Positions 16,920-25,227 of a stretch of DNA of 64,000 nucleotides are shown here, piece by piece (the first letter of the stretch is position 1; each line of letters opens with the position of its first letter). The translations under genes were made by a program, and so were the position numbers. The notes beneath the pieces were generated by a model, which was given only the letters and a program-made list of their open reading frames with translations, ran no database searches and was not told the origin of the DNA. Source of the stretch: Oscillibacter hominis (GTDB taxonomy: Bacteria; Bacillota; Clostridia; Oscillospirales; Oscillospiraceae); NCBI RefSeq assembly GCF_014334055.1, contig NZ_CP060490.1, positions 930,001 to 994,000 of the forward strand. Direction: 5' to 3'.

Positions 16920-18128
16920 TTGAACGGAAAGCCGTGGGAAACCGAAAACTGGAATGTGAGCCAGTGCAACTACTGGGACGAGGTGCGGGAGAGCTTCCGG
17001 CTGGCCCCGCATATCCAGTTCCATGACGCCACGCTGCGGGACGGGGAACAGAGCCCCGGCGTCGTATTCAGTGTGGAGGATAAAATTGCCATAGCAAAGC
17101 AGCTGGACGAAATTGGCATGCACCGGATTGAAGCCGGCATGCCCGCAGTCTCTCCCCAGGACTTTGAGGCGATTTGCCGAATCTCCCGGTTGGGGCTCAA
17201 GGCCAAACTGTTCGCATTCTCCAGGGCCATGCCCGGGGACATTGAGAAGGTGGTGGCCTCCGGGGTCAGCGGCGCGGTCATTGAGATTACCTGCGGCGAA
17301 TCCAGGCTGAAATACGCCCATCCCAAGTGGTCGCTGGAGGATGTGGTCCGACAGAGCGTGGAGACCGTCCGCTTTGCAAAGCGGCACGGCCTTTATACGG
17401 TCTACTTCCCATATGACACCACCCGGGCGGACCCCGCCTTTCTCAAAGAACTCCTGAGGGAGGTCTGCGAGCAGGCCGACCCGGACGCCGTGGCCGTGGT
17501 GGACACGACGGGCACGATCCTACCCAGTGCGCTGCGCGTGCTGGTGGGGCGTGTCCGGGAATACGTGGGAGGCCGCCCCGTGGAAATCCACACCCACAAC
17601 GACCTTGGTATGGGGGTTGCCAACGCCCTGGCAGCGGTGGAGGCCGGGGCGGAGGTCGTCCACGGATGCATCAATGGACTGGGCGAGCGCTGCGGCAACG
17701 CGGCCATGGAGGAGATGGTGGTCGCGGCCGAGGCGCTCTACGGCATCCGGACGGGCATCGACTGCTCCAGGCTCAGGGAGACCTGCCTTTTGTTGGAGCG
17801 CCTCTCGGGGGTGAAGGTGCCGTTCAACAAGCCCATCGCCGGACCCGCGGCCTATATGAAGGAGAGCGGCGTCGGCATCAAGGTGGCCACGGAGCATCCA
17901 TTGGTCACATTCCCCATCAGCGACCGGTTCGTGGGCGGCAGGCGCACGCTGGTCTTGGGGAAAAAGAGTGGGAAGGACTCCATCCATATGAAGCTGGACG
18001 AGCTCCATGAGACGCTTTCGGAGGAGAAGGTGGAGCGCCTGCTGGCCCAGGTGAAGGAATTGTCCATCCGGGAGCGCCGCTACCTGACGGACGCGGAATT
18101 CCGCGCTTTATTGGACTCTGTCCGCTGA
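16920..18128 (+). CDS. DRE-TIM metallolyase family protein (homocitrate/isopropylmalate synthase-like)
   Basis: 402-residue member of the HMGL-like superfamily. The DRE motif is HDATLRDGEQSPGV near residue 37, and the metal-binding histidines are in EIHTHNDLGMGVANAL. NGLGERCGNAAMEE and GKKSGKDSI are typical of the homocitrate/2-isopropylmalate synthase branch. Such enzymes condense acetyl-CoA with a 2-oxoacid, and some relatives cleave. It lacks the C-terminal leucine-regulatory domain. The TTG at 16920 is chosen for the GGGGG at 16908-16912; an upstream TTG at 16893 is possible. Context suggests a catabolic rather than leucine-biosynthetic role. Confidence 0.85.
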   Translation: MNGKPWETENWNVSQCNYWDEVRESFRLAPHIQFHDATLRDGEQSPGVVFSVEDKIAIAKQLDEIGMHRIEAGMPAVSPQDFEAICRISRLGLKAKLFAFSRAMPGDIEKVVASGVSGAVIEITCGESRLKYAHPKWSLEDVVRQSVETVRFAKRHGLYTVYFPYDTTRADPAFLKELLREVCEQADPDAVAVVDTTGTILPSALRVLVGRVREYVGGRPVEIHTHNDLGMGVANALAAVEAGAEVVHGCINGLGERCGNAAMEEMVVAAEALYGIRTGIDCSRLRETCLLLERLSGVKVPFNKPIAGPAAYMKESGVGIKVATEHPLVTFPISDRFVGGRRTLVLGKKSGKDSIHMKLDELHETLSEEKVERLLAQVKELSIRERRYLTDAEFRALLDSVR

Positions 18129-18189
18129 GCAAAGATATGAATTGGCCCGATGGCCCATCATATAAGAAAATTTTCAGGGAGGTTACATT

Positions 18190-19404
18190 ATGTCTCAAAA
18201 CCAGCTTGGAACGGCTCTGGGGGCCCAGGGAGTGGACTGGGAAGTCCGGATCGACTACGACCGCATGCGCAGAGAGCGCCTTGAGCGGCTGACCGACGCC
18301 GTGGACGAATCCGGCATTGACGCGCTGTTCGTCTTTCGTCTCGAGGCAACCCGGTACGTGACCAGCTTCCGCTCCCACGACTGGCCCATGGCCCACTGGG
18401 GTATGGCGGCCGTCATCATGCCCCGGGGCGGGGACTACACATTCTACACGCTGGATTACGTCCACGCCAAAGCACGTATGCCCTGGCTGGGCGATCACCT
18501 GACCGACGTCACCTGCCGGGGCCTGGATGTGCCCGGCGGGGCCATGGACTGGGCCCTGTCCGCAAAAAAGCGGCTCTACGACCAGGGCATCGAACCTAAG
18601 GTCATCGCGGTGGACGCATGGAGCCCCGCCCTCTATGAGGCGCTGCCCAAGGTGTTCCCCGGCGTGACGTTTGTGGATGGCCAGAGCATCATGATGAAGG
18701 CCCGGATGATCAAGACCCAGGATGAGATCAGCTGCCTGCGCATGGCCTATGAAATCACCATGGCCGGTATGGCCGCCTGCACGGAGTTCCTGCGGCCGGG
18801 CCGCAAGGAGTGCGAAGTCCTGGCCGAGGCGTTCAAGGCCATGTACTACTATGGCAGCGAATGGAGCCAGTGCTCCAACATCGTCTGCTCCGGCCCCTAT
18901 ACGGCGCCTTACCGCCGCTTTACTTCAGACCGGATCATCGGCTATGGCGACCCGGTGATCATCGACATCGGCGGCCGGTTCAACGGCTACTGGGGGGACT
19001 TCACCCGTACCTGGATCTGCGGCAGGGGCGCAAAGCCCTCCCGGGAGCTGAAGGCGGAGCACATGAAGTGCTACACCGCCCTGAAAAACGCCGAGCAGGC
19101 CTGCAAGCCGGGCAATACCACCCGGGATGTGGCGCTGGCCTGCGGAGACAGCTTCATCCTTGGCAGCAGCCTGGGCCACGGCCTTGGCATCTCCGCCAAC
19201 GAACAGCCGCTGCTGGGCACCTACAAGGGCGTGATCGAGCCTGAAAACGCTGTGACACTCCAACCCGGCATGGTCTTTTCCATCGAGCCCTACTCCGGCA
19301 CACCGGGCATCGGCGGCATCCGCCTGGAGGACAATGTCATCATTACCGAGGACGGCTGTGAGGTCCTCAGCACCTATCCCTTTGAGGAGCGGTTCTTTGA
19401 CTGA
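18190..19404 (+). CDS. M24 family hydrolase (Xaa-Pro peptidase/creatinase fold)
   Basis: 404-residue pita-bread fold protein with an N-terminal creatinase-like domain (residues ~20-165) and a C-terminal M24 domain. The five metal ligands appear to be present: aspartates in IIDIGGRFNGYWGDFTRTW, histidine in LGHGLGISANE, glutamate in FSIEPYSG and glutamate in GIRLEDNVI. It is therefore probably a metal hydrolase (Xaa-Pro dipeptidase-like or an amide hydrolase) and not a metal-free creatinase. AGGGAGG at 18176-18182 precedes the ATG. In this operon it may cleave an N-acyl or cyclic amide intermediate, which is inference. Confidence 0.85.
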   Translation: MSQNQLGTALGAQGVDWEVRIDYDRMRRERLERLTDAVDESGIDALFVFRLEATRYVTSFRSHDWPMAHWGMAAVIMPRGGDYTFYTLDYVHAKARMPWLGDHLTDVTCRGLDVPGGAMDWALSAKKRLYDQGIEPKVIAVDAWSPALYEALPKVFPGVTFVDGQSIMMKARMIKTQDEISCLRMAYEITMAGMAACTEFLRPGRKECEVLAEAFKAMYYYGSEWSQCSNIVCSGPYTAPYRRFTSDRIIGYGDPVIIDIGGRFNGYWGDFTRTWICGRGAKPSRELKAEHMKCYTALKNAEQACKPGNTTRDVALACGDSFILGSSLGHGLGISANEQPLLGTYKGVIEPENAVTLQPGMVFSIEPYSGTPGIGGIRLEDNVIITEDGCEVLSTYPFEERFFD

Positions 19405-19481
19405 GAAATTGGCCTACCGCGGTCCGGGTGCAGGAGGGGCTCGGGCGGACCTGCCGCGAGTAGAAAATGGGAGGTATTCCT

Positions 19482-20447
19482 ATGCGTTTTAAAGTAGTTC
19501 TCACCGACGGCCGCATGCCCCATTACGACTATGAGCGGGAGATTTTGGCCGGGGTGGACGCGGAGCTGGTGTTCTCCGGCATCCCCTTCGGAAAAAGGGA
19601 CGACGAAGCGCTCAAGCGCGCCGTTGCGGACGCGGACGCGCTGCTGGTCTCCCAGGCCCAGATCACCCGGGAGATCATCGACAGCATGGATCACTGCAAG
19701 ATCATCGTCCGGTACGGCATTGGCACGGACACGCTGGACATTCCAGCGGCCACAAAGAAGGGCATCCTTGTCGCCAACGTGGTGGACCACTGTGTTTCGG
19801 AGGTGGCGGACACGGCGCTGACGCTGATTCTGTGCCTGGCGCGGAAAACCGTGCTCTCCGCCCGCCAGGTCCGCCAGGGGATGTGGGGCGTTGACGCGCT
19901 GAAGCCCATCCACCGCATCTCCTCCACCGTGTTGGGCATCCTGGGCTGCGGCCGGATTGGACGCGACATCGCCCGTAAGGCGTCGGCCGTCGGGTTCAAG
20001 GTCATCGGCTGCGATCCCTATCTGCCGGAGGAGGCGGCCCGCCAGGCGGGGATTCACCTGGTAAGCTGGGAGGAACTGCTCTCCACCGCCGACATCGTGA
20101 CGCTGCACATGCCGCTTTCGGAGGAGACGGCGGGCATGATCGACCGGTCGGTTCTGGGACGGATGAAGCCCGGCGCGGCCATCGTCAATGTGAGCCGCGG
20201 CGCACTCATCTGTGAGCCTGATTTGATCGAAGCCCTGCAATCCGGACACATCGGCGGCGCGGGGCTGGATGTCACCTTTCGGGAGCCCATCGAGCCGGAT
20301 AACCCGCTGCTCGCCATGGACAATGTGATCGTCACGGCCCACACGGCCTGGTACTCCAATGAAAGCAACGACGAGCTCCAGAAAAAGGCAGCTCAGACCG
20401 TGGCGGATGCCCTGACAGGGAAGCCGGTCAAGACGAGGCTGAACTGA
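19482..20447 (+). CDS. D-2-hydroxyacid dehydrogenase (phosphoglycerate dehydrogenase-like)
   Basis: 321-residue NAD-dependent D-isomer 2-hydroxyacid dehydrogenase. The NAD fingerprint is LGCGRIGRDIARKASAVG with the acidic residue in CDPYLP. Catalytic residues are arginine in NVSRGALI, glutamate in FREPIEP and histidine in VTAHTAWYS. It interconverts a 2-oxoacid and a D-2-hydroxyacid. The ATG at 19482 is chosen over 19467 because GGGAGG (19469-19474) lies between them. It lacks the ACT domain of biosynthetic SerA enzymes. It probably handles an oxoacid made by this pathway. Confidence 0.9.
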   Translation: MRFKVVLTDGRMPHYDYEREILAGVDAELVFSGIPFGKRDDEALKRAVADADALLVSQAQITREIIDSMDHCKIIVRYGIGTDTLDIPAATKKGILVANVVDHCVSEVADTALTLILCLARKTVLSARQVRQGMWGVDALKPIHRISSTVLGILGCGRIGRDIARKASAVGFKVIGCDPYLPEEAARQAGIHLVSWEELLSTADIVTLHMPLSEETAGMIDRSVLGRMKPGAAIVNVSRGALICEPDLIEALQSGHIGGAGLDVTFREPIEPDNPLLAMDNVIVTAHTAWYSNESNDELQKKAAQTVADALTGKPVKTRLN

Positions 20448-20483
20448 CGGCCGACGGCTGAGTGCGCAAGAGAGGGTGATTTC

Positions 20484-21443
20484 GTGGCCGCGGCATGTTC
20501 CACTCTGCTGGTCTGCTTCATCGGGGGTGCGCTTCAGTCCCTGATCGGCTTTGGCTGTGCCATCATCATGATGGCGCTTCTTCCATACCTGATATCGCCC
20601 ATCCCGCTGGTGTCGGGCATAACCAGCGTCATCTGCTTTTTGTGCTCGCTGTCCCTGACGCTTAAGTATCGGCGGCCCATGCACCTGCGGGTGATCCTGC
20701 CTGTATTCGCATCGTATCTGGTTCTTTTGCCCGTCTCCAACAAAATCGCCCTTGCCCTGCCGCCGGGCCGCATGAAGCTGTACCTGGGGCTTATTTTGGT
20801 GCTGATGAGCGCCTACTATCTGGTGTGCTCGGGCAGGGTCTTGCGGCTGCCCAAATCCCTTCCCGCTGCGTTGACGGCGGGGGCGGTCAGCGGCGTTTTG
20901 AGCGGCTTTTTTACCATGGGAGGACCGCCGGTCGTGCTCTATGCCATGAGCGTCTGTGAGGATAAGGACGATTATCTGGGGATGATCCAGTTCTATTTCA
21001 CCATCACCAATCTCTCCAACAGCCTGGTTCGGATCGCGGCCGGCGTCATCACCCCGGCTGCACTTCCCTGGGTCGCCGTGGGCATGGCGGGCACCGCGGC
21101 GGGCATGCTCGCCGCAAAACCTCTTCAGGGCAGGCTGAATTGGGACGGACTCCGCCGGTGGACCTATGTGATGATCGGAGTGGTCGGCGTAAACAACATT
21201 GCTTCTTTTTGCTATATTTTATGGCTGGACCGGTATTCCCTGGCGTACCGGCCAGGCGAAATTCCGACCACGTTGGTAAAGGTCTTGATGAAGTGGGCGT
21301 TGCTCCCGAACCCGGACTGCTCGCCGGCCTCCTGTACGGATACGCCGCTGCGCAGCAGCGACCGGGCCTGCGCCAGCCGGTTCCGGATGATGTACTCCGT
21401 GGCGCTGAAGCCGGTGACCTTTTTGAAGAGATGGCAGAAATAG
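20484..21443 (+). CDS. TauE/SafE family permease with an abnormal C-terminal tail
   Basis: 319-residue predicted membrane protein. Repeated hydrophobic helices and the family glycine-rich motifs (LQSLIGFGCAII and LSGFFTMGGPPVVLY) mark it as TauE/SafE (DUF81), a family of anion or sulfonate exporters/importers. A GTG at 20484 is used as the start. The last membrane helix ends near residue 247. The remaining ~70 residues are hydrophilic and are read entirely antisense to the 3' end of the araC-type gene (21212-22066). The tail therefore looks like read-through after loss of the original stop. Confidence 0.85.
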   Translation: MAAACSTLLVCFIGGALQSLIGFGCAIIMMALLPYLISPIPLVSGITSVICFLCSLSLTLKYRRPMHLRVILPVFASYLVLLPVSNKIALALPPGRMKLYLGLILVLMSAYYLVCSGRVLRLPKSLPAALTAGAVSGVLSGFFTMGGPPVVLYAMSVCEDKDDYLGMIQFYFTITNLSNSLVRIAAGVITPAALPWVAVGMAGTAAGMLAAKPLQGRLNWDGLRRWTYVMIGVVGVNNIASFCYILWLDRYSLAYRPGEIPTTLVKVLMKWALLPNPDCSPASCTDTPLRSSDRACASRFRMMYSVALKPVTFLKRWQK

Positions 21444-22066
21444 TGCTTGTTCAAATAGAACTCACTGGCAAGCGTATCCAGCGGCAGCGGCTCGTCCAGG
21501 TGCTCCTGAATGTAGTCCAGGACCGGCCGGATCCGCTTATAGTCCGGAGAGGTGACGGGCTGCCCCTCTTCAAAGGGCTCCCCTAAGAGATTTCCGATGT
21601 AATAGAGGATTTCCAGCAGGGCGATGTTGCGCTGAAACGTGTTTCCATTTTCAGCTCCACTCAGCGTAAACAGCCGGTCAAAGAGATAGTTGAGCTGGAT
21701 GTAGTCCTGGGGGGAGAGCAGCGTGCAGAGGTAGGCCCTGTTCAACAGGGAGGCCACCGGGTCCGTGCCGTCGCTCAGGTTCCGGAGGATGGTCTCGGGG
21801 AACTGGAGCACATACCGCTTGAATTCATCCACCTCGGATTTGGTGCGGTGCAGGCACCCGGCCTGAATCAGACAGAGGGTGCCGTTTTCCAGTGGGAGCA
21901 GTTCATTGTCAATAAAGACCGAGCCTGCCGTGGTCAGCGAAAAGAGGATCTCGTAGTTGTCGTGAAAGTGAAACTGGGGCTGCTGCCAGCTCTTGTCCGT
22001 CAGCAGCCGCAGACTGTAATCAAACCGCATGGCTGAATGCACCCCCATTGCCGTCTGCGCCGACAC
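21212..22066 (-). CDS. AraC family transcriptional regulator with N-terminal cupin-like sensor
   Basis: 284-residue regulator. The first ~170 residues form a cupin-like ligand-binding domain (FHDNYEILFSLT, LPLENGTLCLIQAG). The last ~100 residues are two helix-turn-helix motifs of the AraC type (LASEFYLNKHYFCHLFKK and GEQSGFGSNAHFIKTF). It converges on the catabolic operon and probably activates it in response to the imported substrate. A GTG start at 22066 is the outermost option; no strong ribosome site is seen, and internal ATGs at codons 7 or 13 are possible. Its 3' end overlaps the permease gene by 232 bases. Confidence 0.9.
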   Translation of the reverse strand: MSAQTAMGVHSAMRFDYSLRLLTDKSWQQPQFHFHDNYEILFSLTTAGSVFIDNELLPLENGTLCLIQAGCLHRTKSEVDEFKRYVLQFPETILRNLSDGTDPVASLLNRAYLCTLLSPQDYIQLNYLFDRLFTLSGAENGNTFQRNIALLEILYYIGNLLGEPFEEGQPVTSPDYKRIRPVLDYIQEHLDEPLPLDTLASEFYLNKHYFCHLFKKVTGFSATEYIIRNRLAQARSLLRSGVSVQEAGEQSGFGSNAHFIKTFTNVVGISPGRYAREYRSSHKI

Positions 22067-22335
22067 CTTGGATTGGTTCGGGAAGGACCCTGATCACTTA
22101 CGCTAACAGGACGTCTGATTTTCTCTCTCAAGAGTAGCACGGAGAGCCTTATTTGTCCATTATTTTCATTTGAAATATAGAATCTGATCTAATAAGATAC
22201 CAAGATATCACAATTTTCCCCCCAATTTATATGGAATGAGGAATATCTTGAAGTTATCAGCAGCAAGAACCGCCATATGAAAAAAGCGGGTGATCCCGCT
22301 GAAAAATACAGAAGGGAAGCACGCGCAGGTGGACA
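22067..22335. other. Intergenic region between araC-type gene and PadR operon
   Basis: AT-rich stretch with no convincing ORF. It must carry the promoter of the minus-strand araC-type gene, but I cannot pick a clear -35/-10 pair. Its right part holds a minus-strand terminator, listed separately. Confidence 0.5.
22279..22300 (-). terminator. Distal terminator of PadR operon
   Basis: On the minus strand AGCGGG-ATCA-CCCGCT (plus 22285-22300) is followed by a run of Ts (plus A-run 22280-22284). It is the second of two terminators after the 22399 gene. Confidence 0.7.
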
Positions 22336-22373
22336 CAAAAAGGGGCCGGCGAATACTTCGCCGGCCCCTTTTG
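22336..22373 (-). terminator. Proximal terminator of PadR operon
   Basis: Strong hairpin: AAAAGGGGCCGGCGAA pairs with TTCGCCGGCCCCTTTT, followed by Ts on both strands. It lies 26 bases after the stop of the 22399-23061 gene. Confidence 0.85.
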
Positions 22374-22398
22374 ACCAGTGAATGCTGACATGGGAACA

Positions 22399-23061
22399 TC
22401 ACCCCATGGAGGTGCTGCCGCTGCTGGGCACCTCAAATCCCTGGGCCCAGCTGCCGTCCTGAAGCTGGATTCCGGCATAGACTTCGATGCGGCGTTCCCG
22501 CATATCTTCAAACGACAGGAGGAAGGGATGGGCGAAGACCCGGTGGCCCTCCGCCTCCAGAAACTCCGTGATCTGGCAGGTATCGGTGATTCCGTTTGGG
22601 TCTTGGGAAAGGTCTGTGACGCTCAACTGAAGGGAGGCGATATCCGGGTTGTTGACGCAGCCGAATACATAGAGGATGTATTGGTCCGAATCCGAATAGG
22701 TGACGCCGTACGTGCCGCTGACCACCGGCTCCGACCCGTCGCAGTCCAAAACCGGCGCGTAGACCGGATACCAGCCGCCCAAGAGGTTCCAGCGCATGGA
22801 GGTCAGCATCACCACGTCCTTGTTGCAGGAGAGGTAAAAGAGAGAGAAGGGGTGCACCTGGGGCAGATAGTCCCGGCGCAGAATCTCCGTCCGGCGGACG
22901 CCGGAGAGGTCCTCCTGATTCCTCAGCGCCTGGATGGGGAGAAAGCCATAGAGGTTGGTGAGGATCATGAAAACAAGAAGGGCCAGCGCCGCCGCTGTCC
23001 GGCGCAGTGCCTTTTTCCGCCTGGGAAGCTCTGTCTTTTTCACCGCTTTGCGATCGTTCAT
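22399..23061 (-). CDS. Membrane-anchored protein of unknown function
   Basis: 220 residues: a basic N-terminus, one hydrophobic segment (about residues 22-42), then a soluble, probably extracytoplasmic part with no motif I recognise. It begins with an ATGA overlap on the preceding membrane protein, and both follow a PadR regulator. It probably forms a sensing or immunity-like membrane module with its neighbour, which is inference from context only. GC content and codon use match the surroundings. Confidence 0.75.
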   Translation of the reverse strand: MNDRKAVKKTELPRRKKALRRTAAALALLVFMILTNLYGFLPIQALRNQEDLSGVRRTEILRRDYLPQVHPFSLFYLSCNKDVVMLTSMRWNLLGGWYPVYAPVLDCDGSEPVVSGTYGVTYSDSDQYILYVFGCVNNPDIASLQLSVTDLSQDPNGITDTCQITEFLEAEGHRVFAHPFLLSFEDMRERRIEVYAGIQLQDGSWAQGFEVPSSGSTSMG

Positions 23062-23801
23062 GGCGCATCCTCCTCTCCCGGCAGGGGAATGTATTCCTCC
23101 AACTGGTAGCCGTGGGAATCGTAGTTCAGCGTAAATCCGTTCTCTCCCTCCGGAAGCGGGAAACTGATGGTTGTGTACCAGGCGCCTGTGTTACCGCTGC
23201 CGCCATAGAGACGCTCCAGCTTATTGCCCGCTTCATCCAGAAAAACCACGTCCCGCACCAAAGACTCCGAGGCGTAGCGGAAGGGATTTTGGTTGTAGGC
23301 ACACAAATAGACCCGGACACGGGTGTCACCGCTTGCGTTAATATGGTTCGGTTCCAAACCGTAAATCCGCAGCACGCTGCTGCCCACTGTCCAGCGGTAG
23401 TCCGTTAGGCAGACGCTCTCCGGCGCGGTGCCGCTCATGAAGCGGCCCCCATAGGAGGGGGAGATGCGGCAGCGCAGATTGTTGTAGGCGTTGCCGAAGA
23501 CGGGGAGGGTAAAGAGGATGTACAGACAGAGCAGCAGGATCAGCGCCCCCGAGAGGCGGGAGAGAATCAGCCACCCCAGCGGGTACTGCCGGTTCATGGC
23601 CCGGCCAATCTCCACGGGATCGCCCATGGCCTCCACGGCGGCCTGGGCGGCCGCTTCCTCCTCGCTTCCGGAGGACTGCAGCGCCTCCGCCCGGTCCTCC
23701 AGATGCTCCCGCAGCTCCCGGCAGATGCTGTCCCGCTCCTCCGGCGTGGCGTGGCGCACCTCCCGGCACACCTGATGGCAAAAGGTCTCAAAAAGTTCCA
23801 T
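23058..23801 (-). CDS. HAAS-domain membrane protein
   Basis: 247 residues. The N-terminal ~70 residues resemble the HAAS (DUF1700-like) helical domain: ERDSICRELREHLEDRAEAL then AAVEAMGDPVEIGRAMNRQY. One membrane segment (about residues 77-98) follows, then a soluble domain without recognisable motifs. HAAS proteins are commonly encoded directly after PadR regulators, as here (10-base gap). Their biochemical role is unsettled. It overlaps the following gene by ATGA. Confidence 0.8.
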   Translation of the reverse strand: MELFETFCHQVCREVRHATPEERDSICRELREHLEDRAEALQSSGSEEEAAAQAAVEAMGDPVEIGRAMNRQYPLGWLILSRLSGALILLLCLYILFTLPVFGNAYNNLRCRISPSYGGRFMSGTAPESVCLTDYRWTVGSSVLRIYGLEPNHINASGDTRVRVYLCAYNQNPFRYASESLVRDVVFLDEAGNKLERLYGGSGNTGAWYTTISFPLPEGENGFTLNYDSHGYQLEEYIPLPGEEDAP

Positions 23802-23811
23802 TCGCCGTTCC

Positions 23812-24147
23812 TCACGCCAGCCCCATGGCCTGCTCCAGCACTGCGTTGACGCCGTGGCTGTAGCGGCGCCACTGCTCCGCCTCCGCCTTCAGGAGGGCAG
23901 AGCCCTTCTCCGTCAGGCGGTAGTATTTCCGCTCCCTGCCGGAAGGGGCCAGGGTCCGGTAGGACTCCACCGCGCCGGAGCGCTCCAGACCGTGAAGGAT
24001 GGGGTAGAGCGTCCCCTCCTTCATCTCAAAGGTGTGGTCCGACTGGCGTTCCAACTCCGCAATCATCTGATAGCCGTACATGTCTCCCTGGCTCAGCAGA
24101 GAGAGCACCAGCAGAGCGGTGTGGTCTAAAGTTTGATTCCGGCCCAT
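23812..24147 (-). CDS. PadR family transcriptional regulator
   Basis: 111-residue winged-helix repressor. LLVLSLLSQGDMYGYQMIAEL and MKEGTLYPILHGLERSGAV are the classic PadR winged-helix blocks; a C-terminal helix serves dimerisation. The start is set at 24147 because AAAGGAG lies 7-8 bases upstream, whereas an ATG at 24168 has none. It probably represses its own operon by binding the inverted repeat in the promoter spacer. Confidence 0.92.
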   Translation of the reverse strand: MGRNQTLDHTALLVLSLLSQGDMYGYQMIAELERQSDHTFEMKEGTLYPILHGLERSGAVESYRTLAPSGRERKYYRLTEKGSALLKAEAEQWRRYSHGVNAVLEQAMGLA

Positions 24148-24183
24148 GGGCAAGCTCCTTTCATACATCGAATCTCTATGTAT

Positions 24184-24212
24184 AATATACCTTGCAACTC
24201 GAGGTATGTCAA
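24184..24212 (-). promoter_or_regulatory. PadR operon promoter
   Basis: Read on the minus strand: TTGACA (24212-24207), a 17-base spacer, then TATATT (24189-24184). It is close to the sigma-A consensus and lies about 37 bases upstream of the chosen PadR start. Confidence 0.85.
24187..24207. promoter_or_regulatory. Candidate PadR operator
   Basis: Inverted repeat ATACCT-N9-AGGTAT exactly filling the spacer between the -35 and -10 boxes of the PadR promoter. Binding there would block RNA polymerase. Assignment to PadR is inference from position. Confidence 0.65.
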
Positions 24213-24232
24213 GGAGAAGACTACCGATAAAA

Positions 24233-24267
24233 AGGCAAAAAAGCCCGCCGGGGATTGCCCGGCGGAC
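24233..24267 (-). terminator. proC terminator
   Basis: On the minus strand a GC-rich stem (CCGCCGGGC / GCCCGGCGG type arms, plus 24243-24266) is followed by TTTTTT. It lies just past the proC stop at 24275. Confidence 0.85.
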
Positions 24268-24274
24268 TGCTGAC

Positions 24275-25078
24275 TTATTTGCCCAGGGACTGGTTTTTTT
24301 GGTATGCGGCGATCACAGCGTCCATCACGGTGGCCCGGAAGGCCCCCTGTTCCAGAGTGCGCACCCCCTGGATGGTGCTGCCTCCTGGGGAGCAGACCGC
24401 GTCCTTGAGGACACCGGGGTGATCGCCTGTTGCAAGGATCAGCCGGGCGGTGCCGGCGGTCATCTGCGCGGCCATCTCCAGCGCCTGGGCCCGGGGCAGA
24501 CCACAGGCCACGCCGCCGTCGGCCATGGCCTCCACAAAGAGATTCACAAAGGCGGGACCGCAGCCGGAGACAGCGCTGCCCGCGTCGATGAGCCGCTCCG
24601 GCAGCTGGCAGAAAAGGCCGGCGCCGGACATGAGGGAGAGAAACTCCTCCGTCTGCTCACGGCTTACGCCCTCTCCGGGAGCGTATAGGATCATTCCCTC
24701 GCCGATGGAGGAGGGCGTGTTGGGCATGATGCGAAGCACCGGATAGCTTCCCCCGGCCAGGTGCTGGATGTCCGCGGTGGTCAGGCCCGGAGCCATGGAA
24801 ACCAGAATAAAACCGTCGCCTCTTTCTTTCAGAATAGGGGCAATACCGGAGAGCAGGTCCGCGATCATCTGGGGCTTGACGCCCAAGAAGATATAGTCCG
24901 CTTGTCCTGCAATGGTCTCATTGTCCGAAACACGGCACCCCAGTTTGGCCGCCAGTGATTCCGCCTTGGACCGGGTGCGGTTTGATAAGAGCACCTGATC
25001 CAGGGGGGCGGTTTTGCAGGCCGCCGTGGCCAGGGCGGTCCCCATGTTGCCGGTGCCAATGAAGCCTAAAATTGCCAT
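24275..25078 (-). CDS. proC: Pyrroline-5-carboxylate reductase
   Basis: 267-residue NAD(P)H-dependent enzyme for the last step of proline synthesis. The N-terminal Rossmann motif is LGFIGTGNMGTALA, and FLGVKPQM follows. The C-terminal dimerisation domain has GSAVSGCGPAFVNLFVEAMADGG and SPGGSTIQGV, which bind substrate. The start is supported by GGAGGAG upstream. It is monocistronic, with its own terminator. Confidence 0.95.
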   Translation of the reverse strand: MAILGFIGTGNMGTALATAACKTAPLDQVLLSNRTRSKAESLAAKLGCRVSDNETIAGQADYIFLGVKPQMIADLLSGIAPILKERGDGFILVSMAPGLTTADIQHLAGGSYPVLRIMPNTPSSIGEGMILYAPGEGVSREQTEEFLSLMSGAGLFCQLPERLIDAGSAVSGCGPAFVNLFVEAMADGGVACGLPRAQALEMAAQMTAGTARLILATGDHPGVLKDAVCSPGGSTIQGVRTLEQGAFRATVMDAVIAAYQKNQSLGK

Positions 25079-25227
25079 AGATAACTCCTCCAGTTTTTTT
25101 CGGCGGGCGCGCCCGCTTTTTTCTAAAAATCCCGGAATTTAGTATAGCAGATTGAAAAGCGTTTGCAAGTCTTGTTTATTTTCTGATAAACGGTTCATCC
25201 TAAGGGGGATGAAAAGGAGGGATTGTT

